Counted from the first letter of the stretch, positions 8,620 to 17,100 are shown. The stretch: 64,000 nt of DNA from Secundilactobacillus kimchicus JCM 15530 (GCF_001433995.1 NZ_AZCX01000002.1:248001-312000), one strand, 5' to 3'. Numbers and translations are program-made. Notes: a model not told the origin generated them from the sequence alone.

Positions 8620-10173
8620 ATGGATACAGTTGCAGAGGGGCGGCCGAAACGTCACTTCAAGCTAAAAATGCCCGGCGCCTTTACGATTCTATTTATTTTG
8701 ACCATTGTCGCAGTTATTGCAACCTGGTTTGTTCCTGCCGGTAGCTACTCTAAGTTGTCCTATAATGAGCCAACGTCGCAGTTGGAGATTAAAAAACCAA
8801 ACGGGACGGTTGAAAAAGTACCAGCGACACAAGCGCAGCTAGATAAAATGGGCGTCAAAATTGATATTAAACAATTTACATCTGGTGGTATTAGTCAGGC
8901 GATTTCGATTCCCAATACGTATCACCGATTAAAACAACGGCCAGCGAGCGTTGCGGCCGTTCCTGAAAGTATGGTTCAAGGAGTTATGGAAGCTGTGGAC
9001 ATCATGGTTTTCATCTTCGTATTGGGTGGCTTGATTGGCGTTGTTAGAGCGAGTGGGGCCTTCGAGTCGGGGCTAATGGCGCTGACTAAGAAAACCAAGG
9101 GCCATGAATTCTTACTGATTTTCTTGGTTTCCGTTTTAATGGTTCTAGGAGGGACGCTTTGTGGGATCGAGGAAGAGGCGGTGGCTTTCTACCCGATTCT
9201 TGTGCCCGTCTTCATTGCCATGGGCTATGATTCGATAGTCTGCGTGGGGGCCATATTCCTGGCAAGTTCCATTGGGACGTGTTTTTCAACGATTAACCCG
9301 TTTTCAGTTGTGATTGCCTCAAATGCAGCAGGAATTAGTTTTACCCAAGGACTAAATTGGCGAATTGGTGGTGTGATTGTTGCAGCGGCTTTCGTTGTCG
9401 CATACCTCCACTGGTACAGCAAAAAAGTAAAAGCGAACCCGAAGTTCTCATACTCATACGAAGATCGTGACTCTTTTGATAAGATGTGGTCCGTTTCGGC
9501 AAGTGGTGAAGATACTAAAAATTTTTCAATTCGTAAAAAAATTATTCTTATTTTATTTGCCATTACGTTCCCGATTATGGTCTGGGGCGTTATGGCAGAA
9601 GGATGGGGCTTCCCGATTATGGCGGCATCCTTCCTAACCTTTGCCATTGTTATCATGTTTATGACGGCGACCGGACGCTATGGAATTGGCGAAAAGGGTG
9701 TTGTCGACGCATTTGTTGAAGGTTCATCAAGTCTAGTTGGTGTTTCGTTAATTATTGGCCTGGCACGTGGGATTAACCTGATTCTAAATAACGGGATGAT
9801 TTCAGATACCATGCTACAATTCTCATCAAATTTGGTTTCAAACATGAGTGGGCCAGTCTTTATCATTGTGATGCTCCTAATTTTCTTTGTGCTTGGATTT
9901 GTGGTGCCATCATCATCAGGGTTGGCTGTACTGTCCATGCCAATCCTTGCACCATTAGCTGATACGGTGCATATCCCAAGATTTGTCGTCGTTACGGCCT
10001 ACCAGTTCGGCCAGTATGCCATGTTGTTTCTAGCACCAACTGGTTTAGTAATGGCCACCTTGCAGATGCTTGATATGAAATACTCACACTGGGTACGGTT
10101 CGTTTGGCCGGTGGTCGCATTTGTCCTGATTTTTGGTGGGGGAATATTGGTGGCTCAGGTGTTGATGTATTAA
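8620..10173 (+). CDS. YfcC/ArcD2-like basic amino acid transporter (DcuC-related family)
   Basis: A 517-residue polytopic membrane protein of the YfcC family in the DcuC/ion-transporter superfamily. The N-terminal helix (FTILFILTIVAVIATWFVPAGSY) is followed by a periplasmic-side loop, then paired helices carrying GGTLCGIEEEAVAFYPILVP and FVVPSSSGLAVLSMPILAPLAD, typical re-entrant loop motifs of this group. It has a TGGAGG ribosome site. Its place after arcB and arcC suggests citrulline or arginine/ornithine exchange. The exact substrate is inference. No clear terminator follows before the CRISPR-related region. Confidence 0.85.
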   Translation: MDTVAEGRPKRHFKLKMPGAFTILFILTIVAVIATWFVPAGSYSKLSYNEPTSQLEIKKPNGTVEKVPATQAQLDKMGVKIDIKQFTSGGISQAISIPNTYHRLKQRPASVAAVPESMVQGVMEAVDIMVFIFVLGGLIGVVRASGAFESGLMALTKKTKGHEFLLIFLVSVLMVLGGTLCGIEEEAVAFYPILVPVFIAMGYDSIVCVGAIFLASSIGTCFSTINPFSVVIASNAAGISFTQGLNWRIGGVIVAAAFVVAYLHWYSKKVKANPKFSYSYEDRDSFDKMWSVSASGEDTKNFSIRKKIILILFAITFPIMVWGVMAEGWGFPIMAASFLTFAIVIMFMTATGRYGIGEKGVVDAFVEGSSSLVGVSLIIGLARGINLILNNGMISDTMLQFSSNLVSNMSGPVFIIVMLLIFFVLGFVVPSSSGLAVLSMPILAPLADTVHIPRFVVVTAYQFGQYAMLFLAPTGLVMATLQMLDMKYSHWVRFVWPVVAFVLIFGGGILVAQVLMY

Positions 10174-10236
10174 AAAAGCAAACTAGCCTTATTTTTGCCC
10201 TAAAAGTGAATGTATAGGATAGTTAATACGGATTTT

Positions 10237-10253
10237 AGTAGACGTAGACTACT
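10237..10253. promoter_or_regulatory. Inverted repeat at the -35 position of the CRISPR-like RNA promoter
   Basis: AGTAG and CTACT flank seven bases (ACGTAGA). The dyad lies 20 bp upstream of the extended -10 at 10270-10278, where a -35 box would be expected and none is seen. It is a possible regulator site for the crRNA-like gene. Function is inference. Confidence 0.35.
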
Positions 10254-10269
10254 TAACCGTCATAAATGA

Positions 10270-10278
10270 TGGTAAAAT
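10270..10278 (+). promoter_or_regulatory. Extended -10 promoter of the degenerate CRISPR unit
   Basis: TGG followed by TAAAAT forms a TGn-extended -10 with one mismatch to TATAAT. Transcription would begin around A10286, at the left edge of the degenerate repeat. A consensus -35 is absent, as is common with extended -10 promoters. Confidence 0.55.
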
Positions 10279-10285
10279 GTTTGTT

Positions 10286-10376
10286 AACTGGTCCTTGCAT
10301 TGCGAGGGTGATCCACTTGGATTGTTGTTTTGTTTAACTGAATTAAATGTAGTCCCCGCAGATGCGGGTTTTTTTT
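10286..10376 (+). ncRNA. Degenerate mini-CRISPR: candidate cas-regulating crRNA-like RNA (CreR-type)
   Basis: Part 1 (about 10287-10314) is a decayed type I-E repeat. CCTTGC pairs with GCGAGG around ATT, including one G-U pair, and is followed directly by GTGATCC, the same 3' handle as every array repeat. Part 2 (10315-10348) is a spacer-like segment starting A then CTTGGATTG. Part 3 (10349-10368) matches the array 3 repeat at 17 of its first 20 bases, with its stem changed to CCCGC/GCGGG. It is followed at once by eight T, so it doubles as an intrinsic terminator. The unit spacing (about 62 bp) matches the 61-bp array period. The spacer matches the cas promoter region (see 10461-10496). One Cas6e cut would give a normal crRNA-like guide. 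Expression and function are inferred. Confidence 0.72.
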
Positions 10377-10460
10377 GTGACTGTAATGATCTGACTATTT
10401 AGGTTTAAAAACAAATTGACGCCAATGATTTTTTGGTAACCTTGGTTTGTATTTTTAGTT

Positions 10461-10496
10461 AATCTTGGATTGGTTTTTTGTTTTACAACCAAATTT
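10461..10496 (+). promoter_or_regulatory. Partial protospacer with AAT PAM at the cas promoter
   Basis: AAT (10461-10463) precedes CTTGGATTG (10464-10472), identical to bases 1-9 of the candidate guide. Over the first 23 positions 20 match (mismatches at 10, 12 and 21); beyond that, similarity is lost. Position 12 is one of the flipped-out positions in type I-E pairing. The site ends at the -35 of the cas promoter, so a bound Cascade would cover it. A 6-bp inverted repeat (TTGGTT at 10470, AACCAA at 10487) lies in the same stretch and could instead be a protein site. Confidence 0.65.
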
Positions 10497-10523
10497 GCAT
10501 TTAAAATTCGTAAGGTGTACACT
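10495..10523 (+). promoter_or_regulatory. Predicted promoter of the cas operon
   Basis: TTGCAT (10495-10500) and TACACT (10518-10523) are 17 bp apart. The start site would be near 10530, giving a short leader of about 23 bases before the first gene at 10553. I see no better promoter between here and cas3. Confidence 0.55.
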
Positions 10524-10552
10524 GTATTTGTGATAAAAGTGAGGTGTTGAAC

Positions 10553-10819
10553 ATGTCTAGAGCTAACCGATATTCAGACCAAGTGAAGTGGCTGGTTTAC
10601 TTGATGTATAACGAATATGACTGGCCGGCGAAGTTGTTGGCTGAAGGCTTTGGCGTCAGTCGTTCAACTGTGTATAATTGGATAAAAAATAGACCAGAAG
10701 AGCTTTCATTAGAAGATCAAGCTGTAATGGGATCAGACTTCATAAATTCGGAAAATGGCCGATCACTATTCCAGAGCCTGGAGAACTTAACTACTTTTTT
10801 GTTAAATGATAGAGTTTAG
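10553..10819 (+). CDS. Small helix-turn-helix protein leading the cas operon
   Basis: An 88-residue protein that I do not recognise as a named Cas protein. Residues about 28-47 (AKLLAEGFGVSRSTVYNWIK) form a clear helix-turn-helix like those of transposase OrfA or resolvase-type proteins, with nothing else catalytic. I chose the ATG at 10553, which has GTGAGG 8 bases before it, over a GTG at 10544 that lies in the ribosome site. It is the first gene after the cas promoter, 75 bases before cas3, and no terminator lies between. It may be a dedicated regulator of the cas operon or of the crRNA-like RNA. The acidic C-terminal tail (about 50-88) has no visible domain. Confidence 0.75.
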   Translation: MSRANRYSDQVKWLVYLMYNEYDWPAKLLAEGFGVSRSTVYNWIKNRPEELSLEDQAVMGSDFINSENGRSLFQSLENLTTFLLNDRV

Positions 10820-10894
10820 CGGGTAGTCTTATTTAATACGACTCCTAATCACATAGTTATTGCCTTTATTGAAAAAAAGCTTGGAGGTGACAAA

Positions 10895-13648
10895 ATGAAC
10901 TTAAAAAAATTAAATAAGATCGCCGGCTACCTTTGGGCGAAAAAAACAACAACCGAAAGTGGCCAAGAACTTTGGCTGCCACTAATAACTCATCTTTTAG
11001 ATGCTGAGCAGACAATGCACTGGCTTTTCAATAATTGGATGAGTGAGGGGACCAAACAACTATTAAGGAGTGAAATCGATGATGAGAAACTTCAAAGTTT
11101 GGTCAAGTTCTTAGGATTTTGCCATGATTTTGGTAAGGCAACACCATCATTTCAGAGCAAATCGTCGTATGACGGAAATGTGTCGATTGATAGTGAGCTG
11201 ATTGCTCAATTGATTCAGTCAGGATTCGAAGGCTTGGCCGACATGACGCTCACTAATGCGAACGAATCACCACATGCAATGGCAGGGGAGGCACTGCTTA
11301 ATTACTTCAAAGTTCCCAAAAGTATCAGCTCAATCGTTGGTGGCCATCATGGAGATGCCGGCAATAGCGAACCTAGAGGACAACTCCGCGACTATACGGC
11401 AAACTATTGGCAAACGGATTCAGAAAGTGATGTTTGGGTAAAATGGAAGCGCGTTCAAAAAGCAATTTTTGAACATGGACTAGAGCTTTCTGGGTTTCGA
11501 GATGTTAGTGAAATTCCCAAAGTCTCGCAGCGTAGTGCAATAATTCTTGAAGGCTTGCTGATTACGGCTGATTGGTTAGCTTCTAGTGAATACTTAAATA
11601 ATGACTATCAAAAGCCACTTTTCCCCTTGATCCCGATTAATTACACGATTGATGATATTGATGAAGACAAGCGGTTTAGAGCAGCCGTGGAAACCTGGTG
11701 GTTGGACGGCGTATGGGAACCCAAAAAAGTTTTAGAGGATAGTGACCCGTATTTGAAACGGTGGTCGTTCAAAGCGCGACCCGTTCAACAAGCCATGACA
11801 CGTACTATTGGTGAGACAACGGATCCCGGTATTTTTATTATTGAAGCGCCGATGGGACTTGGGAAAACTGAGATTGCGTTAGTAGCTGCTGAACAGTTGG
11901 CATACAAAACGCAGCGACCGGGGCTATTTGTTGGGTTACCAACTCAAGCAACGTCAAATGCCATGTTTGATCGGGTACAACAGTGGGAAAAACGGCTTGC
12001 ACAAGAGCAGGGTGACCATTTCCCGATTAATCTAATGCATGGGAAAGCACATTTTAACGAAGCGTACGAGAAAATACCGAGGGCTTCAAATGTTGATATT
12101 GAAAGTGGCGTCGACATTAACGAATGGTTTTCTGGGAAAAAATCGGTTTTATCGAAATTTGCTGTGGGAACGATTGATAATTTATTATTGATGGCTTTAA
12201 AACAGAAGCACTTATTCTTAAAACACTTAGGCTTCAGTGAAAAGGTTGTAGTGATTGATGAAGTTCACGCGTACGACGCCTATATGAGTCAATACTTATT
12301 TGAGGCAATTAAATGGCTGGGAACTTATCACGTTCCGGTTGTTGTTTTATCAGCAACCCTACCGCGTGAAAAGAGAAAGGCGTTGATTAGTTCTTATTAT
12401 AAGGGCAAGTATTTTTCAAAATTGAAGATCGCAAAAGATATTGACGAAAACCATTGGTCACGCTCTAAAGCCTATCCGGTGATGACCTATCTGGATGGTC
12501 CGGATGTGAAGCAAGTGACGGAATTTCCTGGCGAAAGCGATCAGAAGACGGTAAAAGTTAAGGTGGAAAGACTGGCATCAGATGCTCATGATGCAATGGC
12601 ATCTGTTCTAGACAAAATTCAAAATGGTGGTGTTGCAGGAGTTATTGTCAATACCGTTAGCCGAGCTCAGGAACTTGCTAAAATGGTCCCGGCGGAGGTG
12701 CCGTTTATGTTGCTTCATTCGAGTTTTTTAGCGCCGGATCGTGCTAAAAAAGAGAAGCAAATCCAAACCGCCATTGGTAAGAACGGTCACCGGCCTAAAA
12801 AGCTAATTGTGATCGGAACACAGGTTTTAGAACAGTCTCTTGATATTGATTTCGATATTCTGTATACAGACGTTGCTCCTATGGACTTGATTTTACAGCG
12901 GGCTGGGCGATTACATCGACATGCAATTCAGAGGCCTCGGGGGCTAGATAAACCACAATTATTTGTGATGGGAGCTACTGAATTTGGAAACTATGGAGAC
13001 AGTAACGAGACGGTTTATGAAAAGTATCTTTTGATGAAAACTGATCATTATTTAAAGGCCGATTTAAGTCTACCGCAAGATATTTCCGATTTAGTTCAAT
13101 CTGTATACAATTTTGAGGATGAGCTAGATCTTCCAGGACTCGATTCAGCTAAAGAGAAGTTTGATAGCAACTTAAGAAAAGAGGAACAGAAGGCTAAGCA
13201 GTACCGAATAAACGACCCTGTCAAAGGAGGGACTATTCATGGTTGGTTAACTAGAGGGAACGATGAAATCGGTCAAAGTGACCAAACGGCAAGTGCAGCA
13301 GTGCGTGATATTAAAGAAACCATCGAAGTGATTTTACTTCAACAGACTAGCCAAGGCGTCGTTATGTTGGATGGGCGGCCAATTGAATCATGCAACTCCA
13401 AAGAAATTGCCGAACAGCTTATTCGGCTCCCGGGCCGAGTGGTGCCAGAATACCAAATGTTAGAGGCAATTGAATTACTGGAGACACAAACATTGGAGCG
13501 GTTTCAAAGTTGGCAGTCAGATAGATGGTTACATGGAGCGATTAGCTTAGTTTTAGATGAAACAAGTCAAACCCGCTTCAATGGTTATAAATTGGCATAC
13601 TCATCGCAATACGGATTGATTGTAGAAAAGGAGGACGATGATGACTGA
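10895..13648 (+). CDS. cas3: Cas3 HD nuclease-helicase, type I-E
   Basis: A 917-residue nuclease and 3'-5' helicase that degrades DNA marked by Cascade. The N-terminal HD nuclease domain has H33, H77-D78 (FCHDFGKATPSFQ) and GGHHGD near 144. The helicase part has Walker A APMGLGKTEIAL (about 324-335), DEVH in VVIDEVHAYDAY (about 452), motif III VLSATLP (about 487) and motif VI QRAGRLHRH (about 667-675). All catalytic motifs look intact. GGAGGTGA precedes the ATG. It overlaps the next gene, so it is coupled to Cascade expression. Confidence 0.97.
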   Translation: MNLKKLNKIAGYLWAKKTTTESGQELWLPLITHLLDAEQTMHWLFNNWMSEGTKQLLRSEIDDEKLQSLVKFLGFCHDFGKATPSFQSKSSYDGNVSIDSELIAQLIQSGFEGLADMTLTNANESPHAMAGEALLNYFKVPKSISSIVGGHHGDAGNSEPRGQLRDYTANYWQTDSESDVWVKWKRVQKAIFEHGLELSGFRDVSEIPKVSQRSAIILEGLLITADWLASSEYLNNDYQKPLFPLIPINYTIDDIDEDKRFRAAVETWWLDGVWEPKKVLEDSDPYLKRWSFKARPVQQAMTRTIGETTDPGIFIIEAPMGLGKTEIALVAAEQLAYKTQRPGLFVGLPTQATSNAMFDRVQQWEKRLAQEQGDHFPINLMHGKAHFNEAYEKIPRASNVDIESGVDINEWFSGKKSVLSKFAVGTIDNLLLMALKQKHLFLKHLGFSEKVVVIDEVHAYDAYMSQYLFEAIKWLGTYHVPVVVLSATLPREKRKALISSYYKGKYFSKLKIAKDIDENHWSRSKAYPVMTYLDGPDVKQVTEFPGESDQKTVKVKVERLASDAHDAMASVLDKIQNGGVAGVIVNTVSRAQELAKMVPAEVPFMLLHSSFLAPDRAKKEKQIQTAIGKNGHRPKKLIVIGTQVLEQSLDIDFDILYTDVAPMDLILQRAGRLHRHAIQRPRGLDKPQLFVMGATEFGNYGDSNETVYEKYLLMKTDHYLKADLSLPQDISDLVQSVYNFEDELDLPGLDSAKEKFDSNLRKEEQKAKQYRINDPVKGGTIHGWLTRGNDEIGQSDQTASAAVRDIKETIEVILLQQTSQGVVMLDGRPIESCNSKEIAEQLIRLPGRVVPEYQMLEAIELLETQTLERFQSWQSDRWLHGAISLVLDETSQTRFNGYKLAYSSQYGLIVEKEDDDD

Positions 13649-15356
13649 AAATTTAACGTTTAACTTGACGTCAGATCCATGGATTAAAGTGCTGGATAAG
13701 CAGACTGGCACCACAAAAACAGTGTCATTGACTGACTTATTTTCAAACGCTCAAAATTATCGAAGATTGGCTGGGGATACCCGGTCGCAAGACTTTGCAA
13801 TCCTGCGATTTTTATTAGCAATTGTTCACACTGTGTATTCAAGAGTTGGCCTCAGCGGCGAAGCGTACAGTTGGCTGGAAGTCGATTCAAAGACTTTTCA
13901 GGTTTTGAATACGGAAGATGCAGAGGACGGTTCAATTGATGAGTGGTTGCAAACTTGGGATGACTTATATGTGAACGGTCAATTTTCAAATGCGATTATT
14001 CAGTATTTGGAGGGGAACTCAGCGCTTTTTGATTTATTTGGGCCACATCCGTTCTACCAAGTGACTACCGAAGATTACGATTCTTTTGTTCCAGAAAAGA
14101 AAAAAGTGGCGACGGGAACCGGAACGGTTGCTGTTAAACAAATCAATCGCGTTGTGTCTGAAAGTGCCAATTCGCCAGCAATATTTGCACCCAAGGCGGG
14201 GAGCTTTAAAAATAGACTAACTTTGGCAGAAATTACAAGATGGTTAATTACGTATCAAAACTATACTGGTGTGACCGATAAGACCAAAATTGACACAGCA
14301 GAAAAATTTTCCACACCTAGTGGTTGGGCTTACCGCTTAAATTCGGTTTACGCCCCAGGCAATTCTTTGTTTGAAACACTCATGTTAAATTTTGTTGTTA
14401 ATCCAGAAAGAAAAAATGAGACGCCAATTCAGAGACCAACTTGGGAATATAACAATATTTCAGATTATGTTGAATTGCGAAAAAGTTTGTTGCAACCGAC
14501 TAATCTTGCTGCTTTATACACTACGTGGTCACGCCTGCTTCACATTGAGTGGCAAGAAAATGGGCAACCGACAATTTTTAGTGCGGGGATCCCGATGTTT
14601 AGTCAGGACAACCTTTTTTTAGAACCGATGACGACTTGGCGCGAAGATAAACAAGCCAAGGATGGGTCGAAGAAACCGGCTACAAAGGGAACCGGTTCAC
14701 TAGGGATTGCAATGTGGCGAAACTTTGGTGACTATGTTAGCGATAAAACCGCCAAAGACTCTCATGGGCCAGGGATTGTTGACTGGTTAAATCAGTTAGT
14801 TGGCAAAGACTTAATTGATGGTGACAAGACAATTTATCTGAATTCCATTGCGCTAGTGAGCGATGGTAATGCAACTTCTCAATCGCCGGTTGCAGAGGTC
14901 TTTGATTACATGGGGTTAAATGCAGACGTGCTGTTTGATGACAAGGAAGAGCTCAGATGGCCGAATAGAATTAACGGCGTTATTGATACGACTCAAAAAG
15001 TCGCTCGGCAATACTGGCAATTTACGACGAGGATTGCTGATGTTCGGAACCTTGATTCGCGTTCGTTTTCAAGTCGTGAGACCGGGAAGTTTTATGATCG
15101 ATTAAACGAACCTTTTAAACAGTGGTTGGTCTCACTTAAAAATAATGATGATCGGGAAGTGAAAATTGAGGAGTGGTATCGCGAATTGCGTGACGTTGTT
15201 AATCAATCTGTCGATATTTTCGAACGCTCAAGCACCCCTCGAGATCATCATGGAAAATCTTTAAAGGTAAATGGGCAGAAACAGGAGAAACCTATGAATA
15301 TATTTATTGCTGAAAATATTTTGAGGGCTCAGGTTAATAGTCTTTTATTTGGTTAA
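13641..15356 (+). CDS. cas8e: Cas8e (Cse1/CasA), Cascade large subunit
   Basis: A subunit of about 571 residues that reads the PAM and recruits Cas3. The N-terminal start (FNLTSDPWIKVLD) followed by SLTDLFSNAQNYRRLAGDTRSQDFAILRFLLAI is the Cse1 family opening. A central Gly/Thr-rich segment near residues 150-165 (KKVATGTGTVAV) is the likely L1 loop. It overlaps the end of cas3 by 8 bases. Two in-frame ATGs lie at 13638 and 13641. The AAAGGAGG ends at 13634, so 13641 has the better spacing. The C-terminal four-helix bundle is present and length is normal. Confidence 0.94.
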   Translation: MTENLTFNLTSDPWIKVLDKQTGTTKTVSLTDLFSNAQNYRRLAGDTRSQDFAILRFLLAIVHTVYSRVGLSGEAYSWLEVDSKTFQVLNTEDAEDGSIDEWLQTWDDLYVNGQFSNAIIQYLEGNSALFDLFGPHPFYQVTTEDYDSFVPEKKKVATGTGTVAVKQINRVVSESANSPAIFAPKAGSFKNRLTLAEITRWLITYQNYTGVTDKTKIDTAEKFSTPSGWAYRLNSVYAPGNSLFETLMLNFVVNPERKNETPIQRPTWEYNNISDYVELRKSLLQPTNLAALYTTWSRLLHIEWQENGQPTIFSAGIPMFSQDNLFLEPMTTWREDKQAKDGSKKPATKGTGSLGIAMWRNFGDYVSDKTAKDSHGPGIVDWLNQLVGKDLIDGDKTIYLNSIALVSDGNATSQSPVAEVFDYMGLNADVLFDDKEELRWPNRINGVIDTTQKVARQYWQFTTRIADVRNLDSRSFSSRETGKFYDRLNEPFKQWLVSLKNNDDREVKIEEWYRELRDVVNQSVDIFERSSTPRDHHGKSLKVNGQKQEKPMNIFIAENILRAQVNSLLFG

Positions 15357-15374
15357 GAATGGAGGAACTGTGTA

Positions 15375-16025
15375 ATGGCAGAAGAAGGTACAAAACACCC
15401 TAAAAAGAGTGCGCGTCAGAGAATCGCAAATAAGACGCGCCAAATTATTCATGTACTTTACAACTCTGGGAATATCAATAAAGCCGGCTTAGCTTATTTA
15501 CGGCAATCGAAGAGTCTGAATAGCCCTAAAGCGATGATGGTCTTACCAGATATGATGCGGTTCATGGATGTAGCCATGATGAGTCGGAATGGAGAGCCGA
15601 CTCGTGCGGAAGTAGCAATCTTTACGGCGGTTCGGCTCTATGCTTTCCACCAGCAATCTAAAGACGTTTCAGTATATGGGCCAGTCAATAATGACGACCC
15701 AGAAGAGCCATTGGGAAAGCAGACTTTTACGGTTTTAAGAGAACTTCGTAAAAATCAGAAGACTCGTCCAGCGTTGGATGGTCGTGTGCAACAAATACTG
15801 GGCGCAACAAATATTGCAAGCGTCAATAATTCACTCAATCAATTAATTAGGATTATTAAGTCAGCAGACCTCTCAATACCAATTGATTATGGCCTTTTAG
15901 CGCGAGACCTTTTTGATTTTCAGATGAGTTACGAACAAGCTAATCGGGTCCGCTTGCGTTGGGGCCAACAGTACTTTAAAAACATTGTAGATGACCAAAC
16001 TGATAACAACGAAGGAGAGAAATAA
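15375..16025 (+). CDS. cse2: Cse2 (CasB/Cas11e), Cascade small subunit
   Basis: A 216-residue, mostly helical and basic protein, the small Cascade subunit present in two copies that stabilises the R-loop. Recognition rests on its place between cas8e and cas7e and on family-like stretches such as VAIFTAVRLYAFHQQ and FGLLAR-like LLARDLFDFQM. It follows cas8e by 18 bases, with a GGAGGA ribosome site, and ends one base before cas7e starts. Confidence 0.9.
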   Translation: MAEEGTKHPKKSARQRIANKTRQIIHVLYNSGNINKAGLAYLRQSKSLNSPKAMMVLPDMMRFMDVAMMSRNGEPTRAEVAIFTAVRLYAFHQQSKDVSVYGPVNNDDPEEPLGKQTFTVLRELRKNQKTRPALDGRVQQILGATNIASVNNSLNQLIRIIKSADLSIPIDYGLLARDLFDFQMSYEQANRVRLRWGQQYFKNIVDDQTDNNEGEK

Positions 16026-16026
16026 A

Positions 16027-17100
16027 ATGACTAATTCAAATTTATATATTGACGTTCACGTACTTCAAACGGTTCCATCTTCTAACATTAACCGGGATGA
16101 TACTGGTTCACCAAAAACTGCTGTGTACGGTGGCGTGACACGTTCACGGGTTTCCTCTCAGAGTTGGAAGCACGCGATGCGGGCCGGATTTAAAAATGAT
16201 GACTACTCGGTCGGTGTTAGAACCAAAAAAGTTCTCAACATGTTAGCGGATGCTTTGGTTGAGAAGATGCCAGATTTATCGGCGGAAGATTCTGTGGAAC
16301 AAGCAACTGAGATATTAAAAACGGCGGGGATAAAGATCAATAAAGATGGCGAAACCGGTGCACTATTGCTGATTAGTCGAGGTCAGATTGAAAAAATAGC
16401 TGAGTATGCTTTAAACAACGAAGAATTAGATAAAAAAGAGTTGAAGGCAGTTATTAACGGCAATCAATCGTTAGATCTTGCTTTATTTGGTCGGATGGTT
16501 GCTGACAATCCGGAACTTAATGTGGAAGGATCGGCGCAGGTTGCTCATGCCATTTCAACTCATGAAATTCAACCAGAATTTGATTACTTTACAGCTTTAG
16601 ATGATTTATCGCCTAAGGATAATGCTGGTGCGTCTATGCTAGGTTCCATTGAATTCAATTCTGCAACTTTGTATCGTTATGCGAATTTGAATGTTAAGGA
16701 ACTGATTCATAATATTGGATCAGAAACGGCGATAGAAGGAGTTCAAGCGTTCATTAAAGAATTTGCGCTGACCATGCCTACGGGTAAGCAAAAAACATTT
16801 GCTAATAAGACGTTGCCTCAGTACGTTATGGTTACTTTGCGGCAAGATACGCCAGTGAACCTGGTATCAGCTTTTGAATCAGCGATACGCTCAAACGATG
16901 GCTATGTTAAAGATTCAATTTCCCAGTTAGAACTTGAGTACAATAAAGCCGGTAAGATAGTTGAAAATCCATTATTTAATGTTGTTTTGAGTCAGGAAGG
17001 CACTGAATTGGGGGCCCCTGCTGATAACTTGTCGGACCTATTAAATAAAGTGAGTGCTGCGGTGGAAGAGGTGGTATCGGATGAAGACTTTAACGCTTAG
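16027..17100 (+). CDS. cas7e: Cas7e (Cse4/CasC), Cascade backbone
   Basis: A 357-residue RAMP protein that forms the six-copy crRNA-binding backbone. The opening YIDVHVLQTVPSSNINRDD and KTAVYGGVTRSRVSSQSWKHAMR are the Cas7e signature, which includes the crRNA-contacting thumb region. I placed the start at the ATG at 16027. An upstream in-frame ATG at 15991 lies inside cse2 and lacks a ribosome site, whereas GAAGGAGA precedes 16027. It overlaps cas5e by 20 bases. Confidence 0.96.
   Translation: MTNSNLYIDVHVLQTVPSSNINRDDTGSPKTAVYGGVTRSRVSSQSWKHAMRAGFKNDDYSVGVRTKKVLNMLADALVEKMPDLSAEDSVEQATEILKTAGIKINKDGETGALLLISRGQIEKIAEYALNNEELDKKELKAVINGNQSLDLALFGRMVADNPELNVEGSAQVAHAISTHEIQPEFDYFTALDDLSPKDNAGASMLGSIEFNSATLYRYANLNVKELIHNIGSETAIEGVQAFIKEFALTMPTGKQKTFANKTLPQYVMVTLRQDTPVNLVSAFESAIRSNDGYVKDSISQLELEYNKAGKIVENPLFNVVLSQEGTELGAPADNLSDLLNKVSAAVEEVVSDEDFNA

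Noticed and set aside
10470-10492. TTGGTT/AACCAA dyad as the sole explanation of the guide match
   Set aside because: The 9-base seed match and AAT lie mostly outside this dyad (10461-10472), so the dyad alone does not account for it; both may be real.
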